Assembly: GCA_963765955.1 (NCBI GenBank)
Contig: CAVXYA010000002.1
Span: forward strand, 558,001-622,000
Direction: 5' to 3'
DNA from: JAXDMK01 sp963765955
GTDB lineage: Bacteria; Actinomycetota; Acidimicrobiia; Acidimicrobiales; AC-14
DNA: 64,000 nt
Notes under the pieces: generated by a model
Databases searched by the model: none
What the model was told of the DNA's origin: nothing
The model's input: the letters and a program-made list of their open reading frames with translations, nothing else
Program-made: the position numbers and the translations under genes
Shown here: positions 26,329 through 34,732 of the stretch, piece after piece
Layout of the letters: each line of letters opens with the position of its first letter
Position numbering within the stretch: position 1 is the first letter of the stretch

Positions 26329-27824
26329 CGGGGGGCCCCCGAGCCTGGCTTCATCGCCTCCACCCGGTCGGCGGCCAGCCGTCCGGAGAGCAGGACCATC
26401 GGCACCCCCACCCCGGGGACGGTGCCGGAGCCGACAAAGACCACGCCCGGCGCCTTGGCCGTGACGTTGTTGGGCCGGAAGGGGCCGGTCTGGAAGAAGT
26501 CGTGGGCCAGGGCGAAGGGCGTGCCCCGCTCCATCCCCATCCGCTCCCAGTCGGTGGGGTCGACGAAGCGCTCGACCTCGATGTCGGCCACCGGGTACCC
26601 CAGGGCCGCCACCTTGGCCGTCAGCCGGTCCTTCAGCCGGCCCCGGTCCTTCGACCAGTCGACCTTGCCGTCGAGGTTGGGCATCGGCTCCAGCACGTAG
26701 AGCGACGTGCGACCGGCGGGGGCGAGCGAGGGATCGGACACGGTGGGGCTGGTGACCAGGATCGAGGGGTCGTCCATGGGGAGCCCCTTGGCCAGCAGGT
26801 TCTCGAACGCCCCCTCCCACTCGCCGCCGAAGTGGATGTTGTGGTGGGCCGCCCCGGCGGGCAGGTCGCCCTTGGCGCCCACCAGCCAGACCGTGCACGA
26901 GGGCGAGTACGTGCCCTTGCGGGTGGACCGGGGCGGGGCGATGTCGGGCAGCAGCTCCCGGTAGGCGACGGGCAGGTCGCCGTTGAGGACGACGGCGTCG
27001 GCCGGCACCACCTCGCCGCCGGCCAGGCGCACGCCGGTGACCCGGCTGCCGGGGGTGGGGTACCCGGGCCGCACCAGGCCCTCGACGCTGGTGTCGTAAC
27101 GGAAGGTGGCCCCCGCCTTCTCGGCGGCCGCGGCCAGGGCCCGGGGGATTGCGTGCATCCCGCCCTCGGGGAAGTACACCCCCTCGACCGTGTCCATGTA
27201 GGTGATGACGCAGTACAGGGCCAGGGCCTCGAACGGGGACAGCCCGGCGTACATGGCCTGGAAGCTGAAGATCTGTTGCAGCCGGGGGTCGGAGAAGTAG
27301 GACTCGACCACGCCCGCCAGCTTGCGGAACCCGCCCATGCGCACCAGGCGGATGAGGGGCGGGACGGGCCAGGCGAGGTCGAGGGGCGAGTCGAAGTTGC
27401 GGTCGATGAAGTTGGGCAGCTCGAGGCGGTACAGGCGGGTGAGCCAGTCGCAGAAGCGCCCGAAGGCGGCCGCCTCGGCCGGCCCGGCCAGGTCGCGGAT
27501 CTCGGCCGTCATGCGGTCGCGGTCGTGCCACACCCGCAGCTCGCTGCCGTCGGGGAAGCAGGCCCGGTACATGGGGTCGACCGGCTTGAGGGTGAGGTGG
27601 TCGGCCATGTCCGCGCCGGCGGCGGCGAACACGTCGGCGAGGATCCCGGTCATGGTCAGGACGCTGGGGCCGGTGTCGAAGCGGTAGCCCTCGGCCTCGA
27701 ACAGCCCGGCCCGTCCCCCGGGCACGCCCGCCCGCTCGACGACCTCGACGTCGTGTCCCCGTCCGGCCAGGTGGCAGGCGGCGGATAGCCCGCCCAGGCC
27801 GGCCCCCACGATCACCACGCGCAT
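26325..27824 (-). CDS. crtI: phytoene desaturase
   Basis: This 499-residue CrtI-type FAD desaturase converts phytoene to lycopene by successive dehydrogenations. The FAD-binding motif RVVIVGAGLGGLSAACHLAGRG is at the very N-terminus, which picks ATG 27824 over longer open frames. Motif GYRFDTGPSVLTM and the C-terminal signature APGVVFVGSGTVPGVGVPMVLLSG are complete. It overlaps crtB by four bases. How many desaturation steps are made (neurosporene, lycopene) cannot be told, but the nearby split cyclase implies lycopene. Confidence 0.96.
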   Translation of the reverse strand: MRVVIVGAGLGGLSAACHLAGRGHDVEVVERAGVPGGRAGLFEAEGYRFDTGPSVLTMTGILADVFAAAGADMADHLTLKPVDPMYRACFPDGSELRVWHDRDRMTAEIRDLAGPAEAAAFGRFCDWLTRLYRLELPNFIDRNFDSPLDLAWPVPPLIRLVRMGGFRKLAGVVESYFSDPRLQQIFSFQAMYAGLSPFEALALYCVITYMDTVEGVYFPEGGMHAIPRALAAAAEKAGATFRYDTSVEGLVRPGYPTPGSRVTGVRLAGGEVVPADAVVLNGDLPVAYRELLPDIAPPRSTRKGTYSPSCTVWLVGAKGDLPAGAAHHNIHFGGEWEGAFENLLAKGLPMDDPSILVTSPTVSDPSLAPAGRTSLYVLEPMPNLDGKVDWSKDRGRLKDRLTAKVAALGYPVADIEVERFVDPTDWERMGMERGTPFALAHDFFQTGPFRPNNVTAKAPGVVFVGSGTVPGVGVPMVLLSGRLAADRVEAMKPGSGAPR

Positions 27825-27962
27825 CGGGAGTCGACGGTAGTAGAGGCGCCTGGGGTGGAGGCTGCGCCCGGCAGTCGCCACCGAGGTGGCACGGTTGGAC
27901 ACCCCAGGAGGGTGTCGAAACGGCACAGAAGCCCCGGGGGGACGACGCGGTCGCCCCCTCGG

Positions 27963-28715
27963 TCAGCCGGTCTTCGGCGCGACCCGGATGATGTAGGTAC
28001 GGACGGCCGCTACTTGGCCGTCGATCATCGACGCGTAGGTGCAGGTGAGGGTGGCCGCGCCTGCGCCCTCGGCCACCACCCGCACCCGCTGGCAGGGCAT
28101 CTCGCCCCCCTCGAACTGGTTCTCGACGATGGTCAGCAGGCCGCCCACCACCTCCAACCGCCACTCGTAGCCGGGGAGCGGGGTCGCCGCCACCCGGATC
28201 TCCAGCTCCTCGCCGGCGGTGGCGGTGAGGAACTTCATCGACTGCTCGACCGTCGCCGACGGGGCCACCGGTATCGGGGAGGCGGCCGACGGTGCCGGCG
28301 CGTCGGCCGCCCCGGCCGGACGCTCCTCGAGGGCGGGGTCCCACGTCTCCGGGGGCGGATCGGCCTCCTCCGCCACCCAGATCCACCCGTCCCGCTCGGT
28401 CACCTGGTGGACGGGCAGGTACCTGGGCTTGAGCTTCCAGAGGTTCTCGGGCTTGGCGTCCCGGGTGGGGAAGACGTTGGCCCCGGTGGTGGCGTCGTAC
28501 TGGTACCCGTGGCGGGGGCAGCGCATGACGCCGTCGTGGAGGGTGGCGTCGTCGAGCGGCGTCACCTGGTGGGGGCACGACGGGGCGAACGCCACCAGGC
28601 GGCCGTCGGCCAGGCGGGCCACCATCACGTGCCCGTCCCCCATCCGCACCCGCCGGATCTGGGTGCCGGCGCCCTCCCCGGCCGGCAGCTCCTCGCTGCG
28701 CAGGGCCTGGAACAC
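27963..28715 (-). CDS. Rieske [2Fe-2S] protein fused to a chagasin-like beta domain
   Basis: This 250-residue protein has a stand-alone Rieske domain at residues 1-115 with ligands CPHQ and CPRHGY (C-x-H...C-x2-H). A Pro/Ala-rich linker follows (about 117-155), then a C-terminal beta-sandwich-like domain. This last part (GEELEIRVAATPLPGYEWRLE...VRVVAEGAGAATLTCTY) resembles inhibitor family I42 (chagasin), whose loops start with a G-Y-x-W motif. There is no signal peptide. It lies between crtI and the GGPP synthase gene on the same strand, so an electron-transfer role in carotenoid oxidation is plausible. The second domain's role is unknown. Confidence 0.75.
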   Translation of the reverse strand: MFQALRSEELPAGEGAGTQIRRVRMGDGHVMVARLADGRLVAFAPSCPHQVTPLDDATLHDGVMRCPRHGYQYDATTGANVFPTRDAKPENLWKLKPRYLPVHQVTERDGWIWVAEEADPPPETWDPALEERPAGAADAPAPSAASPIPVAPSATVEQSMKFLTATAGEELEIRVAATPLPGYEWRLEVVGGLLTIVENQFEGGEMPCQRVRVVAEGAGAATLTCTYASMIDGQVAAVRTYIIRVAPKTG

Positions 28716-28808
28716 CCGTCAGTCCCCCGAACTGGTGACGGTTTCCGGCGTCAGGGCGCCCACAAGCGTCACCGGTTCGCCAACGTCACTGCTCGACCGG
28801 GCCGCCGG

Positions 28809-29876
28809 CTAGCGGTCGCGGCCGGCGACGTAGAGGGCCAGCTCGATAAGGGCCGCCTGGGCCTCGGGGAGGAGCCTCGACTGCTCGAGCGCCCGAACGG
28901 CCGACTCGACGAAGTCGTCGATGCGGGCCTCCAGCCGCTCGACCGCCCCGGTGTCGACCAGGACCTCCTGCAGGGCGACGATGTCGTCGTCGTCGAGGTC
29001 GTCGGCGCCGTAGCGGTCGAGGGCGGTGCCGGGCCCGCCCACGGCCTCGGCGGCGAGGGCGTAGAGCACGGTGGGCTTGCCCTCCCGGAGGTCCTCCCCC
29101 ACCGGCTTGCCGGTGACGGTGGAGTCGCCGAACACTCCCAGAAGGTCGTCGCGGAGCTGGAACGCCTCGCCCAGGGGAAGCCCATAGGCGCTCAGGTGAC
29201 TGCCCAGCTCGGGCATGCGCCCGGCCAGCGCCGCGCCCAGGTGCAGGGGGCGCTCGATGGTGTACTTGCCCGACTTGAACCGGCAGATTCGACGGGCGGC
29301 GTCCTCCGCCACCCGGCCTCGGGCGGTGCCGACCAGGTCGAGGTACTGCCCGATGTTGACCTCGATGCGCAGCTCGGTGAAGACGTCGAGGGCGGCCCGG
29401 GGGGCCCCGGCCAGCATGCTGTCGGCGTACACGAAGGCCAGGTCGCCGGCCAGGATGGCGACCCCCTCGCCGAAGCGGCGGCTCTCCCCCCGCCAGCCGG
29501 CGATGGCGTGACGGGTCTCGAACCGTACGTGGATGGTGTCCATGGCCCGTCGGGTGTCGGACCCGTCCATGATGTCGTCGTGGATGAGGGCGAACGTGTG
29601 GAGCAGCTCCAAAGCAGCCCCCGCGTCGACCACCCGCCGGTCACCGGGGTCGCCTCCCGCGCCCACGAAGGCCCAGTGGCAGAAAGCGGGCCGGAGCCGC
29701 TTGCCACCGGCCAGGACCAGCTCCCGCAGGGCTTCGAGGGGCTCCCTGAGCTCGGCGTCGATGGACGACCACCGGTCGAGCTCCTCGTCGAGCACGGCCC
29801 GGACCCGGTCCTCCACCCGGGACGCGATGGGGCCCAGGCTGGGAGGGGCGCTGGCCGAGCGGGGGACGACGCGCAT
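28809..29876 (-). CDS. polyprenyl (geranylgeranyl) diphosphate synthase
   Basis: This 355-residue trans-isoprenyl diphosphate synthase has the first aspartate-rich motif ALIHDDIMDGSDTRRA (D-D-x2-D), the FARM-adjacent GGKRLRPA and the second motif FQLRDDLLGVFGD. In this position it most likely makes geranylgeranyl diphosphate for CrtB, as CrtE/IdsA do. Chain length is inferred from context. Its ATG overlaps the PAP2 gene stop by one base. The residues upstream of the first D motif (ELLHTF) include Phe two places before the ALIHDD stretch, compatible with a C20 product, but this is weak evidence. Confidence 0.93.
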   Translation of the reverse strand: MRVVPRSASAPPSLGPIASRVEDRVRAVLDEELDRWSSIDAELREPLEALRELVLAGGKRLRPAFCHWAFVGAGGDPGDRRVVDAGAALELLHTFALIHDDIMDGSDTRRAMDTIHVRFETRHAIAGWRGESRRFGEGVAILAGDLAFVYADSMLAGAPRAALDVFTELRIEVNIGQYLDLVGTARGRVAEDAARRICRFKSGKYTIERPLHLGAALAGRMPELGSHLSAYGLPLGEAFQLRDDLLGVFGDSTVTGKPVGEDLREGKPTVLYALAAEAVGGPGTALDRYGADDLDDDDIVALQEVLVDTGAVERLEARIDDFVESAVRALEQSRLLPEAQAALIELALYVAGRDR

Positions 29877-30703
29877 CAGCGGGCCCCGGCCGGGGCTTGC
29901 GCCGACCGGTGGGGCGGGTCGTCGGCCGGCGAGCGTTCGAAGCGGGCGGCGATGGCGAACCCGATGAGCATGCCCAGGCCCAGCACGACCAGCCCGCCGA
30001 CCGCGTCGAGGACGAAGTGGTTGGCGGTGACGACGATGGCGAACAGGGTGAAGAGGGGGTAGATCACGGCGGCGGCCTTGGCCCACCAGGATCGCAGGGC
30101 GGGCACCAGCACCAGCGTGCACCACGTCGCCCAGGCGAAGTGGAGGCTGGGCATCGCCGCGTACTGGTTGGAGATCTTGCTCATGGCGCCGGAGTCGAAC
30201 GACCACAGGCTGCCGAAGGCGCGCAGGGTGTCGACGTAGCCGTAGGAGGCGGGGAGCAGGCGGGGGGGCATCAAGGGGTAGGTGGCGAAGCCGATCAGGG
30301 CGAGGGCGGTGGTGACGGCCAGGGTGTTGCGCCAGCGCGGGTAACGGGCGGGGAAGCGCCGGAACAGCCAGACGAGGGCGAAGATGGTGACCGCGAAGTG
30401 GAAGGTGCCATAGAACAGGTTCCAGAACTCGATGAAGCCGTCCCATCCGAGGAAGGCCTGCTGGATCCCCTCCTCGTGGTAGAGGCCCACCGCCCTTTCC
30501 CACCCGATCACCCGCAGGGCGTTGCGCAGGGCCCGAGCCTCGGAGACGACCGCCGAGCCCTGGGTGTTGCGGACGATGCTGTAGACCACGTAAAAGGCGA
30601 GGACCATCCCCACCTCCTTCCACCACCGCAGACGGCTGCCCCCCGGGGGCTGGCCCTCGCTGGTGGTCTCGCCCTCGGCGAGAACGGCCTGCGGTTCGGT
30701 CAC
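29876..30703 (-). CDS. PAP2-family membrane phosphatase/transferase
   Basis: This 275-residue polytopic membrane protein has about six helices. It carries the PAP2 superfamily active-site pattern in SKISNQYAAMPSLHFAWATW and TANHFVLDAVGG (the histidines of motifs C2 and C3). The arrangement with a large early segment (GIQQAFLGWDGFIEFWNLFYG) resembles the bacterial inositol phosphorylceramide synthase-like PAP2 group. GTG 30703 overlaps the flippase-like gene's stop by four bases. A role in dephosphorylating prenyl or lipid phosphates in this operon is possible. Confidence 0.88.
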   Translation of the reverse strand: MTEPQAVLAEGETTSEGQPPGGSRLRWWKEVGMVLAFYVVYSIVRNTQGSAVVSEARALRNALRVIGWERAVGLYHEEGIQQAFLGWDGFIEFWNLFYGTFHFAVTIFALVWLFRRFPARYPRWRNTLAVTTALALIGFATYPLMPPRLLPASYGYVDTLRAFGSLWSFDSGAMSKISNQYAAMPSLHFAWATWCTLVLVPALRSWWAKAAAVIYPLFTLFAIVVTANHFVLDAVGGLVVLGLGMLIGFAIAARFERSPADDPPHRSAQAPAGAR

Positions 30704-31788
30704 ACCACCGCTCGGAGTGGGCGGGGGCCCACTGCGAACGCCGGCGCGCCGAGGAGGCTGACCACCAGGTTCATCCCGTACAGCAGCAGTCCCAGGGCCA
30801 CCGCCTGGCCCGCGGGGACCCCCAGCGGCGCCAGCAGCAGGACGAGGGCGCCCTCCCGCAGCCCGAGCCCGTTCACCGAGAGGGGCAGGACCTGGGCGAT
30901 GGCGACGATCGGCACGAACGCCATGGCGGCCGACCAGCCCATGTTGAGGCCCAGGGCGTGGCCCGCGGCCCAGGCCGCGAGCACGATGAGGAGCTGGTAG
31001 GCGAAGGCGGCGGCCAAAACCGACGCCGCCTCGCCCGGGTGGCGGCGCATGCGGTCGAGGCCGAGGTGGACCGCGGCCAGGAAGCTGAGCCAGTTGCCGT
31101 GGGAGGCGAGGCGGGCCCCCAGCCGGCTGTTGCCCGCCACCAGCAGGATCACTCCGAGGGCGGCCAGGGTGCCCAGCGACAGGGCCAGGGCCAGGCGGGT
31201 GGCGGTGCCCATGTGGAGGAGCGTGGGGTTGCCGAACAGGGCGACCAGCGTGAGGAAGGGGAGCACGACGAAGCCGGTGAGGCGTTCGAGCACCACTGAG
31301 GCGAAGGACTCCTGCCGGTGACCGTTCCCGGCCGACAGCCGGGTGATGCGCAGGACGTCGCCCCCGACCGTGCTGGGCAGGAAGTTGGACACGAACTGGC
31401 CGGCCAGGACGTGGTTGAGGAGGGTGCGCAGGTCGGACGGCAGGTCGAGCGCCCGCAGGACCCGCTGCCAGCGCAGGGTGGACAGGACGGCGGCGGCCAA
31501 GGCGGCGGCCAGCCCGGCAACGACCCACGTCCAGCTGGAGAGCTGGCGGATGGGGTTGAGCACCGAGAGGTCGAAGCGGGTGAGGAGGAACCCGAGCATG
31601 GTGGCGCTGACGACCACCCTCAGGCCGAGCAGGATCCTGGCCCGCCGTGACGATCGGGGCTGACTCAGCGCGGGCACGGCGTCTCCCGCCAGGGGGTCGA
31701 TGGCCGCCGCGTCGTCGGTCGAGTCAGCAGCCTCGGAATCACCCGGCGACAGGCCCGCGCCGATGTCGGTTCCCGACCTACCGCTCAC
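30700..31788 (-). CDS. flippase-like / lysylphosphatidylglycerol synthase TM-region protein (UPF0104)
   Basis: This 362-residue integral membrane protein belongs to the UPF0104/LPG-synthase transmembrane superfamily, with about eight helices. A Ser/Asp-rich cytoplasmic start (residues 1-45) is followed by RILLGLRVVVSATMLGFLLTRFD. The family motif FLPSTVGGDVLRITRL is intact near residue 135, and LPLSVNGLGLREGALVLLL is present near the C-terminus. The aminoacyltransferase half of MprF is absent, so lipid transport across the membrane is the likelier job. It is the first gene of the run flippase, PAP2, GGPP synthase. Confidence 0.88.
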   Translation of the reverse strand: MSGRSGTDIGAGLSPGDSEAADSTDDAAAIDPLAGDAVPALSQPRSSRRARILLGLRVVVSATMLGFLLTRFDLSVLNPIRQLSSWTWVVAGLAAALAAAVLSTLRWQRVLRALDLPSDLRTLLNHVLAGQFVSNFLPSTVGGDVLRITRLSAGNGHRQESFASVVLERLTGFVVLPFLTLVALFGNPTLLHMGTATRLALALSLGTLAALGVILLVAGNSRLGARLASHGNWLSFLAAVHLGLDRMRRHPGEAASVLAAAFAYQLLIVLAAWAAGHALGLNMGWSAAMAFVPIVAIAQVLPLSVNGLGLREGALVLLLAPLGVPAGQAVALGLLLYGMNLVVSLLGAPAFAVGPRPLRAVV

Positions 31789-31890
31789 TTCCCAATCCTA
31801 CGCAACGGCAGGCGTGAATGTTCCCAATCGGGCGCTGACGCTGGGGGCGCGGCCGCCAAGGGGCTGAGTAGCGGGTTCTACCCTCGTACG

Positions 31891-33339
31891 ATGGCCTTCA
31901 TGCCACCGACCACGTCCCCCGACCAGCGATCCAGCGACGGTCCCATCCTCGACGAGTCGGTGGTCCGGCGCGTCCTCGGCGTGGCCCTGAGCACCGGGGG
32001 GGACTTCGCCGAGGTGTTCGCCGAGGAGCGACGTTCCTCGGCCGCCCACCTCGACGATCGCAAGGTGGAGGAGCTCACCTCCGGACGCAGCCGCGGGGCG
32101 GGCATCCGGGTGGTCGTCGGCGACACCACCGGCTTCGCCCACACGTCCGACGTCTCCGAGTCGGGCCTGCGGGCGGCGGCGGAGGTGGCGTCGGCCGCGG
32201 CCCGGGGTGGCGGAGGCGGTGTCCGGGAGGTGGTCCTCACCCGCTCCGAGCACGGTCGGCGCACGTCCGACGCCGACGTCCTGCCCCAGGACGTGCCCAA
32301 GGCCGACAAGGTCGAGCTGCTGCGCAAGGCCGACGACGCGGCCAGATCTGAGGGCGGGTCCGTCCGCCAGGTGAGTGTCTCCTACGCCGACAGCCGGCGG
32401 AAGATCATGGTGGCCAACAGCGACGGCCTGCTGGCGGCCGACGACCAGGTGCGCACCCGGTTCATGGTCTCGTGCGTGGCGGCCGGCGACACGGGCATGC
32501 AGACCGGCTACGAGGGCCCCGGAGGAACCGTGGGGTTCGAGTTCTACGACGGGGTCGACGTGGCCGAGGTGGCCCGCACCGCGGCCCGGCGGTCGCTCGA
32601 GATGCTCAAGGCCCGACCCGCACCCAGCGGCCGGCTGCCGGTGGTGCTCAAGCGGGGCGCGGGCGGCGTGCTGTTCCACGAGGCGTGCGGCCACGGCCTG
32701 GAGGCCGACCTGGTGGGACGGGACGCCTCCGTCTTCAAGGACCAGGTGGGCACCATGGTGGCCAGCCCCCTCGTCACCCTGGTCGACGACGGCACCTACG
32801 CCAAGGAGTGGGGCACCTACGCCATCGACGACGAGGGCCACCCCGCCCGCCGCAACACCCTCATCGAGAACGGCCAGCTCACCGACTACATGTGGGACCT
32901 GCTGCGGGCCCGCAAGGAGGGACGGGAGTCGTCGGGCAACGGTCGCCGCCAGAGCTACCAGCACCTGCCCATGGTGCGGATGACCAACACCTACGTGCTG
33001 GCCGGGGAGGACGACCCCGAGGAGATCATCCGCCAGACGGCCCACGGCATCTACTGCGTGCAGCTCGGCGGAGGGTCGGTGAACACCGCCACCGGCGACT
33101 TCGTGTTCGGGATGACCGAGGCCTACATGATCGAGAACGGCGAGATCACCGAGCCGGTGCGGGCCGCCAACCTCATCGGCAGCGGTCCCGACGTCCTCCG
33201 GTCCATCGACGCGGTGGGCAACGACTTCGACACCTGGGCCGGCACCTGCGGCAAGGACGGCCAGGGCGTCCCCGTTTCCGCCGGCCAGCCCACGCTGCGG
33301 GTGTCGGGCATGACCGTGGGCGGGACCGCCAATGCCTGA
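31891..33339 (+). CDS. tldD: TldD metalloprotease subunit
   Basis: This 482-residue TldD-family protease is the catalytic partner of TldE (PmbA). The complex cleaves unstructured peptides such as microcin precursors and the CcdA antitoxin. The zinc site is the H-E-x3-H motif in VLFHEACGHGLEADLVG. The C-terminal cap VNTATGDFVFGMTEAYMIENG is typical. The start is taken as ATG 31891 (MAFMPPTTSP); a TACCCT box seven bases upstream could give a leaderless transcript. Its stop overlaps the tldE start by eight bases. Confidence 0.95.
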   Translation: MAFMPPTTSPDQRSSDGPILDESVVRRVLGVALSTGGDFAEVFAEERRSSAAHLDDRKVEELTSGRSRGAGIRVVVGDTTGFAHTSDVSESGLRAAAEVASAAARGGGGGVREVVLTRSEHGRRTSDADVLPQDVPKADKVELLRKADDAARSEGGSVRQVSVSYADSRRKIMVANSDGLLAADDQVRTRFMVSCVAAGDTGMQTGYEGPGGTVGFEFYDGVDVAEVARTAARRSLEMLKARPAPSGRLPVVLKRGAGGVLFHEACGHGLEADLVGRDASVFKDQVGTMVASPLVTLVDDGTYAKEWGTYAIDDEGHPARRNTLIENGQLTDYMWDLLRARKEGRESSGNGRRQSYQHLPMVRMTNTYVLAGEDDPEEIIRQTAHGIYCVQLGGGSVNTATGDFVFGMTEAYMIENGEITEPVRAANLIGSGPDVLRSIDAVGNDFDTWAGTCGKDGQGVPVSAGQPTLRVSGMTVGGTANA

Positions 33340-34729
33340 TTCGCCCGGCGCCGGGCCCGGGTCGAACGGCGGCCGTCCTTCGCCCGGCCCGGTCCTGCTG
33401 GATCTGGCCGAGCGGGTGGTGGCCCAGGCCCGACCCGGCGAGCAGGTGGAGGCCTACCTCGGACGGTCCTCCCGCACCGAGGTCAAGGTGTTCGGGGGTG
33501 AGGTGGAGTCACTTTCGTCGGCCGACACCGCCGGGATCGGGGTCCGGGTGGTCGTCGACGGCCGCCAGGGGTTCGCCTACGCCGGCTCCCTCGACGAGGC
33601 CGTCCTGAGCGAGGTGCTGGACGAGGCCCGCGACAACGCCGGCTTCGGGACGGTCGACGAGTTCCTCGGGCTGGTCGCTCCCGACGGCGTCGACCCGGCC
33701 GACCTCGACCTGTTCCGGGAGGAGCTGGCCGCCTTCCCCACCGATCGCAAGGTCCAGCTGGCCCTCGACGTCGACCGGGCCACCCGGGCCGCCGACCCCC
33801 GCATCCGGGGCCTGGAGAGCGCCGGCTACAGCGACTCGTCCTCCGAGTCGGCCATCGCCTCCACCGAGGGCATCCGCACCACCGGCCGGCGGACGAACTG
33901 CTCGTTGTGGGCCGAGGCTCTGGCCGGCGAGGGCACCGAGACCCAGACCGGCTACGGCTACTCGGTGGGCCGCAGCCCCGACGAGCTCGACATCGACAAG
34001 GCCGCGGCCGAGGCCGCCGACCGGGCCACCCGCATGCTGGGCGCCCGCAAGCCGGCGTCGCGGCGGCTGACGGTGGTCCTCGACCCCAAGGTCACGGCCT
34101 CGTTCCTGGGCGTCCTGTCCTCCACCCTCAGCGCCGAGTCGGCCATCAAGGGCCGGTCGCTGTTCGCCGGCCGCGACGGCGAGCAGGTGGCGGTCCCCCT
34201 CGTCACCCTGGTCGACGACCCCACCGAGCCCGAGGCCTACGGCGCGTCCCGGTTCGACGCCGAGGGCCTGGCCAGCCGGCGCAACCTCCTCATCGAGGAC
34301 GGCGTGCTGGCCGGCTTCCTGCACAACTCCTACACCGGGCGGCGCACGGGGCGGGCGTCCAACGCGGCCGCGGTGCGGGGCGGGTACATGACCGGGCCGG
34401 GCGTCGGCAGCCGGGCCCTCACCCTCACGCCGGGCGACCGCACCCAGGACGAGCTGCTGGCCGACACCGGCGAGGGCCTGCTGGTGCAGTCGGTGAGCGG
34501 GCTCCACTCGGGCGTCAACCCGGTGAGCGGCGACTTCTCGGTGGGCGTGGAGGGCCTCATGGTGAGGGGCGGGGAGCGGGCCGAGCCGGTACGGGAGGCG
34601 ACCATCGCCTCCACCATCCAGCGCATGCTCCACGACGTGGTGGCCGTCGGCGCCGACCGGGAATGGCTGCCGGGCGGCGCCGCCGGCGTCACCCTCGTCA
34701 TCCGGGACGTGACCCTCAGCGGCTCCTGA
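33332..34729 (+). CDS. tldE: TldE/PmbA protease partner subunit
   Basis: This 465-residue PmbA/TldE homologue shares the fold of TldD but lacks the H-E-x3-H zinc motif, as expected for the non-catalytic subunit that shapes the active-site channel. Conserved parts are GIGVRVVVDGRQGFAYAG, SRFDAEGLASRRNLLIEDG, and HSGVNPVSGDFSVGVEG near the C-terminus. It overlaps tldD by eight bases, so both subunits are made together. No modified-peptide precursor is visible nearby. Confidence 0.95.
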   Translation: MPDSPGAGPGSNGGRPSPGPVLLDLAERVVAQARPGEQVEAYLGRSSRTEVKVFGGEVESLSSADTAGIGVRVVVDGRQGFAYAGSLDEAVLSEVLDEARDNAGFGTVDEFLGLVAPDGVDPADLDLFREELAAFPTDRKVQLALDVDRATRAADPRIRGLESAGYSDSSSESAIASTEGIRTTGRRTNCSLWAEALAGEGTETQTGYGYSVGRSPDELDIDKAAAEAADRATRMLGARKPASRRLTVVLDPKVTASFLGVLSSTLSAESAIKGRSLFAGRDGEQVAVPLVTLVDDPTEPEAYGASRFDAEGLASRRNLLIEDGVLAGFLHNSYTGRRTGRASNAAAVRGGYMTGPGVGSRALTLTPGDRTQDELLADTGEGLLVQSVSGLHSGVNPVSGDFSVGVEGLMVRGGERAEPVREATIASTIQRMLHDVVAVGADREWLPGGAAGVTLVIRDVTLSGS

Positions 34730-34732
34730 GCC

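Noticed and set aside
25483..28578. A single 1031-codon gene covering crtB and its upstream region
   Set aside because: Only the last 281 codons look like protein (CrtB). The rest is a shadow of crtI and the Rieske gene, and CrtB has its own ATG overlapping the crtI stop.
18705..31788. A C50 carotenoid (decaprenoxanthin/sarcinaxanthin) cluster
   Set aside because: The heterodimeric cyclase fits, but no UbiA-type lycopene elongase is present in the window, so only C40 synthesis is supported.
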